This document shows positions 14,665-14,781 of a stretch of 14,781 bases of DNA, piece after piece. The translations under genes were made by a program, and so were the position numbers. The stretch comes from Pseudomonadota bacterium (GTDB lineage: Bacteria; Pseudomonadota; Alphaproteobacteria; Rhizobiales; Hyphomicrobiaceae): positions 1 through 14,781 of the forward strand of contig JAEZBZ010000130.1 of the NCBI GenBank assembly GCA_023412745.1, given 5' to 3'. The notes beneath the pieces are model-generated. The model was not told the origin of the DNA and did no database searches. It was given only the letters and a program-made list of their open reading frames with translations. Position 1 is the first letter of the stretch, and each line of letters opens with the position of its first letter.

Positions 14665-14781
14665 TTAGTGGACACGCAGGAGGACCAGCCCAGCCACCAC
14701 CACACATCCGGCCAGGATGCGGATCGCGTTGACGGGTTCGCGCAGAAAAACCACGCCGATCAGGGCGGCAAACAGCACGCT
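14665..14781 (-). CDS. EamA/DMT-type transporter, C-terminal fragment (window edge)
   Basis: The last 38 codons of a minus-strand gene that enters from the right edge. The peptide ends with a hydrophobic hairpin typical of drug/metabolite transporter (EamA) proteins: LFAALIGVVFLREPV, then a final membrane segment ILAGCVVVAGLVLL and stop. The LREP turn between the last two helices is the main hallmark. It converges on the phosphate cotransporter, with 48 nt between the stop codons and no clear terminator. Substrate cannot be inferred. Confidence 0.75.
   Translation of the reverse strand, partial: SVLFAALIGVVFLREPVNAIRILAGCVVVAGLVLLRVH

Noticed and set aside
1..14781. Mobile elements, CRISPR arrays, tRNA or rRNA genes
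   Set aside because: No transposase or integrase, no regularly spaced repeats, and no tRNA-like or rRNA-like segment was seen; gene spacing and composition look uniform through the locus.

Overview
The window is a high-GC stretch of bacterial chromosome or megaplasmid whose gene families, compact minus-strand operons, CTGTCA-type Pho boxes and phnWAY gene set suggest an alphaproteobacterium, most likely of the Rhizobiales/Bradyrhizobiaceae type. That placement is inference from gene content; no rRNA or other marker gene is present. Almost all of it is an aminophosphonate (2-aminoethylphosphonate, AEP) uptake and catabolism locus.

Layout, right to left along the minus strand: phnW (AEP:pyruvate transaminase), phnA (phosphonoacetate hydrolase) and phnY (phosphonoacetaldehyde dehydrogenase) form a tight operon at 11785-7888. 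A 364-bp gap (7524-7887) carries a Pho-box-like site and a leader stem-loop. A second minus-strand operon follows: a periplasmic binding protein (phnS type), an ABC ATPase (phnT type), a fused double-domain permease (phnU type), a PLP-dependent class III aminotransferase homologue best explained as the 1-hydroxy-2-aminoethylphosphonate ammonia-lyase PbfA, a glutamine-synthetase-like ligase, and an aldehyde dehydrogenase cut by the left edge. Three intercistronic stem-loops punctuate this operon. Divergent from phnW is a LysR-type regulator (11891-12802 +); the short shared promoter contains a perfect inverted repeat and an overlapping palindrome. Next comes a Na+/phosphate cotransporter-like protein with a PhoU-like tail (12907-14616 +), behind a nearly ideal Pho box. 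At the right edge is the C-terminal end of an EamA/DMT-type transporter on the minus strand.

How the genes work together: the ABC system imports the aminophosphonate; PhnW turns AEP plus pyruvate into phosphonoacetaldehyde plus alanine; PbfA would make the same aldehyde, plus ammonia, from (R)-1-hydroxy-AEP; PhnY oxidises it to phosphonoacetate; PhnA cleaves the C-P bond to acetate and phosphate. The phosphate-handling transporter sits beside this flux. Control appears split: the catabolic phnWAY promoter is shared with the LysR gene and has LysR-type symmetry, while the transport/pbfA operon and the phosphate transporter have Pho-box sequences.

The least explained part is the tail of the transport operon: a glutamine-synthetase-like enzyme and an aldehyde dehydrogenase that the known AEP pathway does not need. 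It could be an extra gamma-glutamylation branch for aminophosphonates or for another amine.
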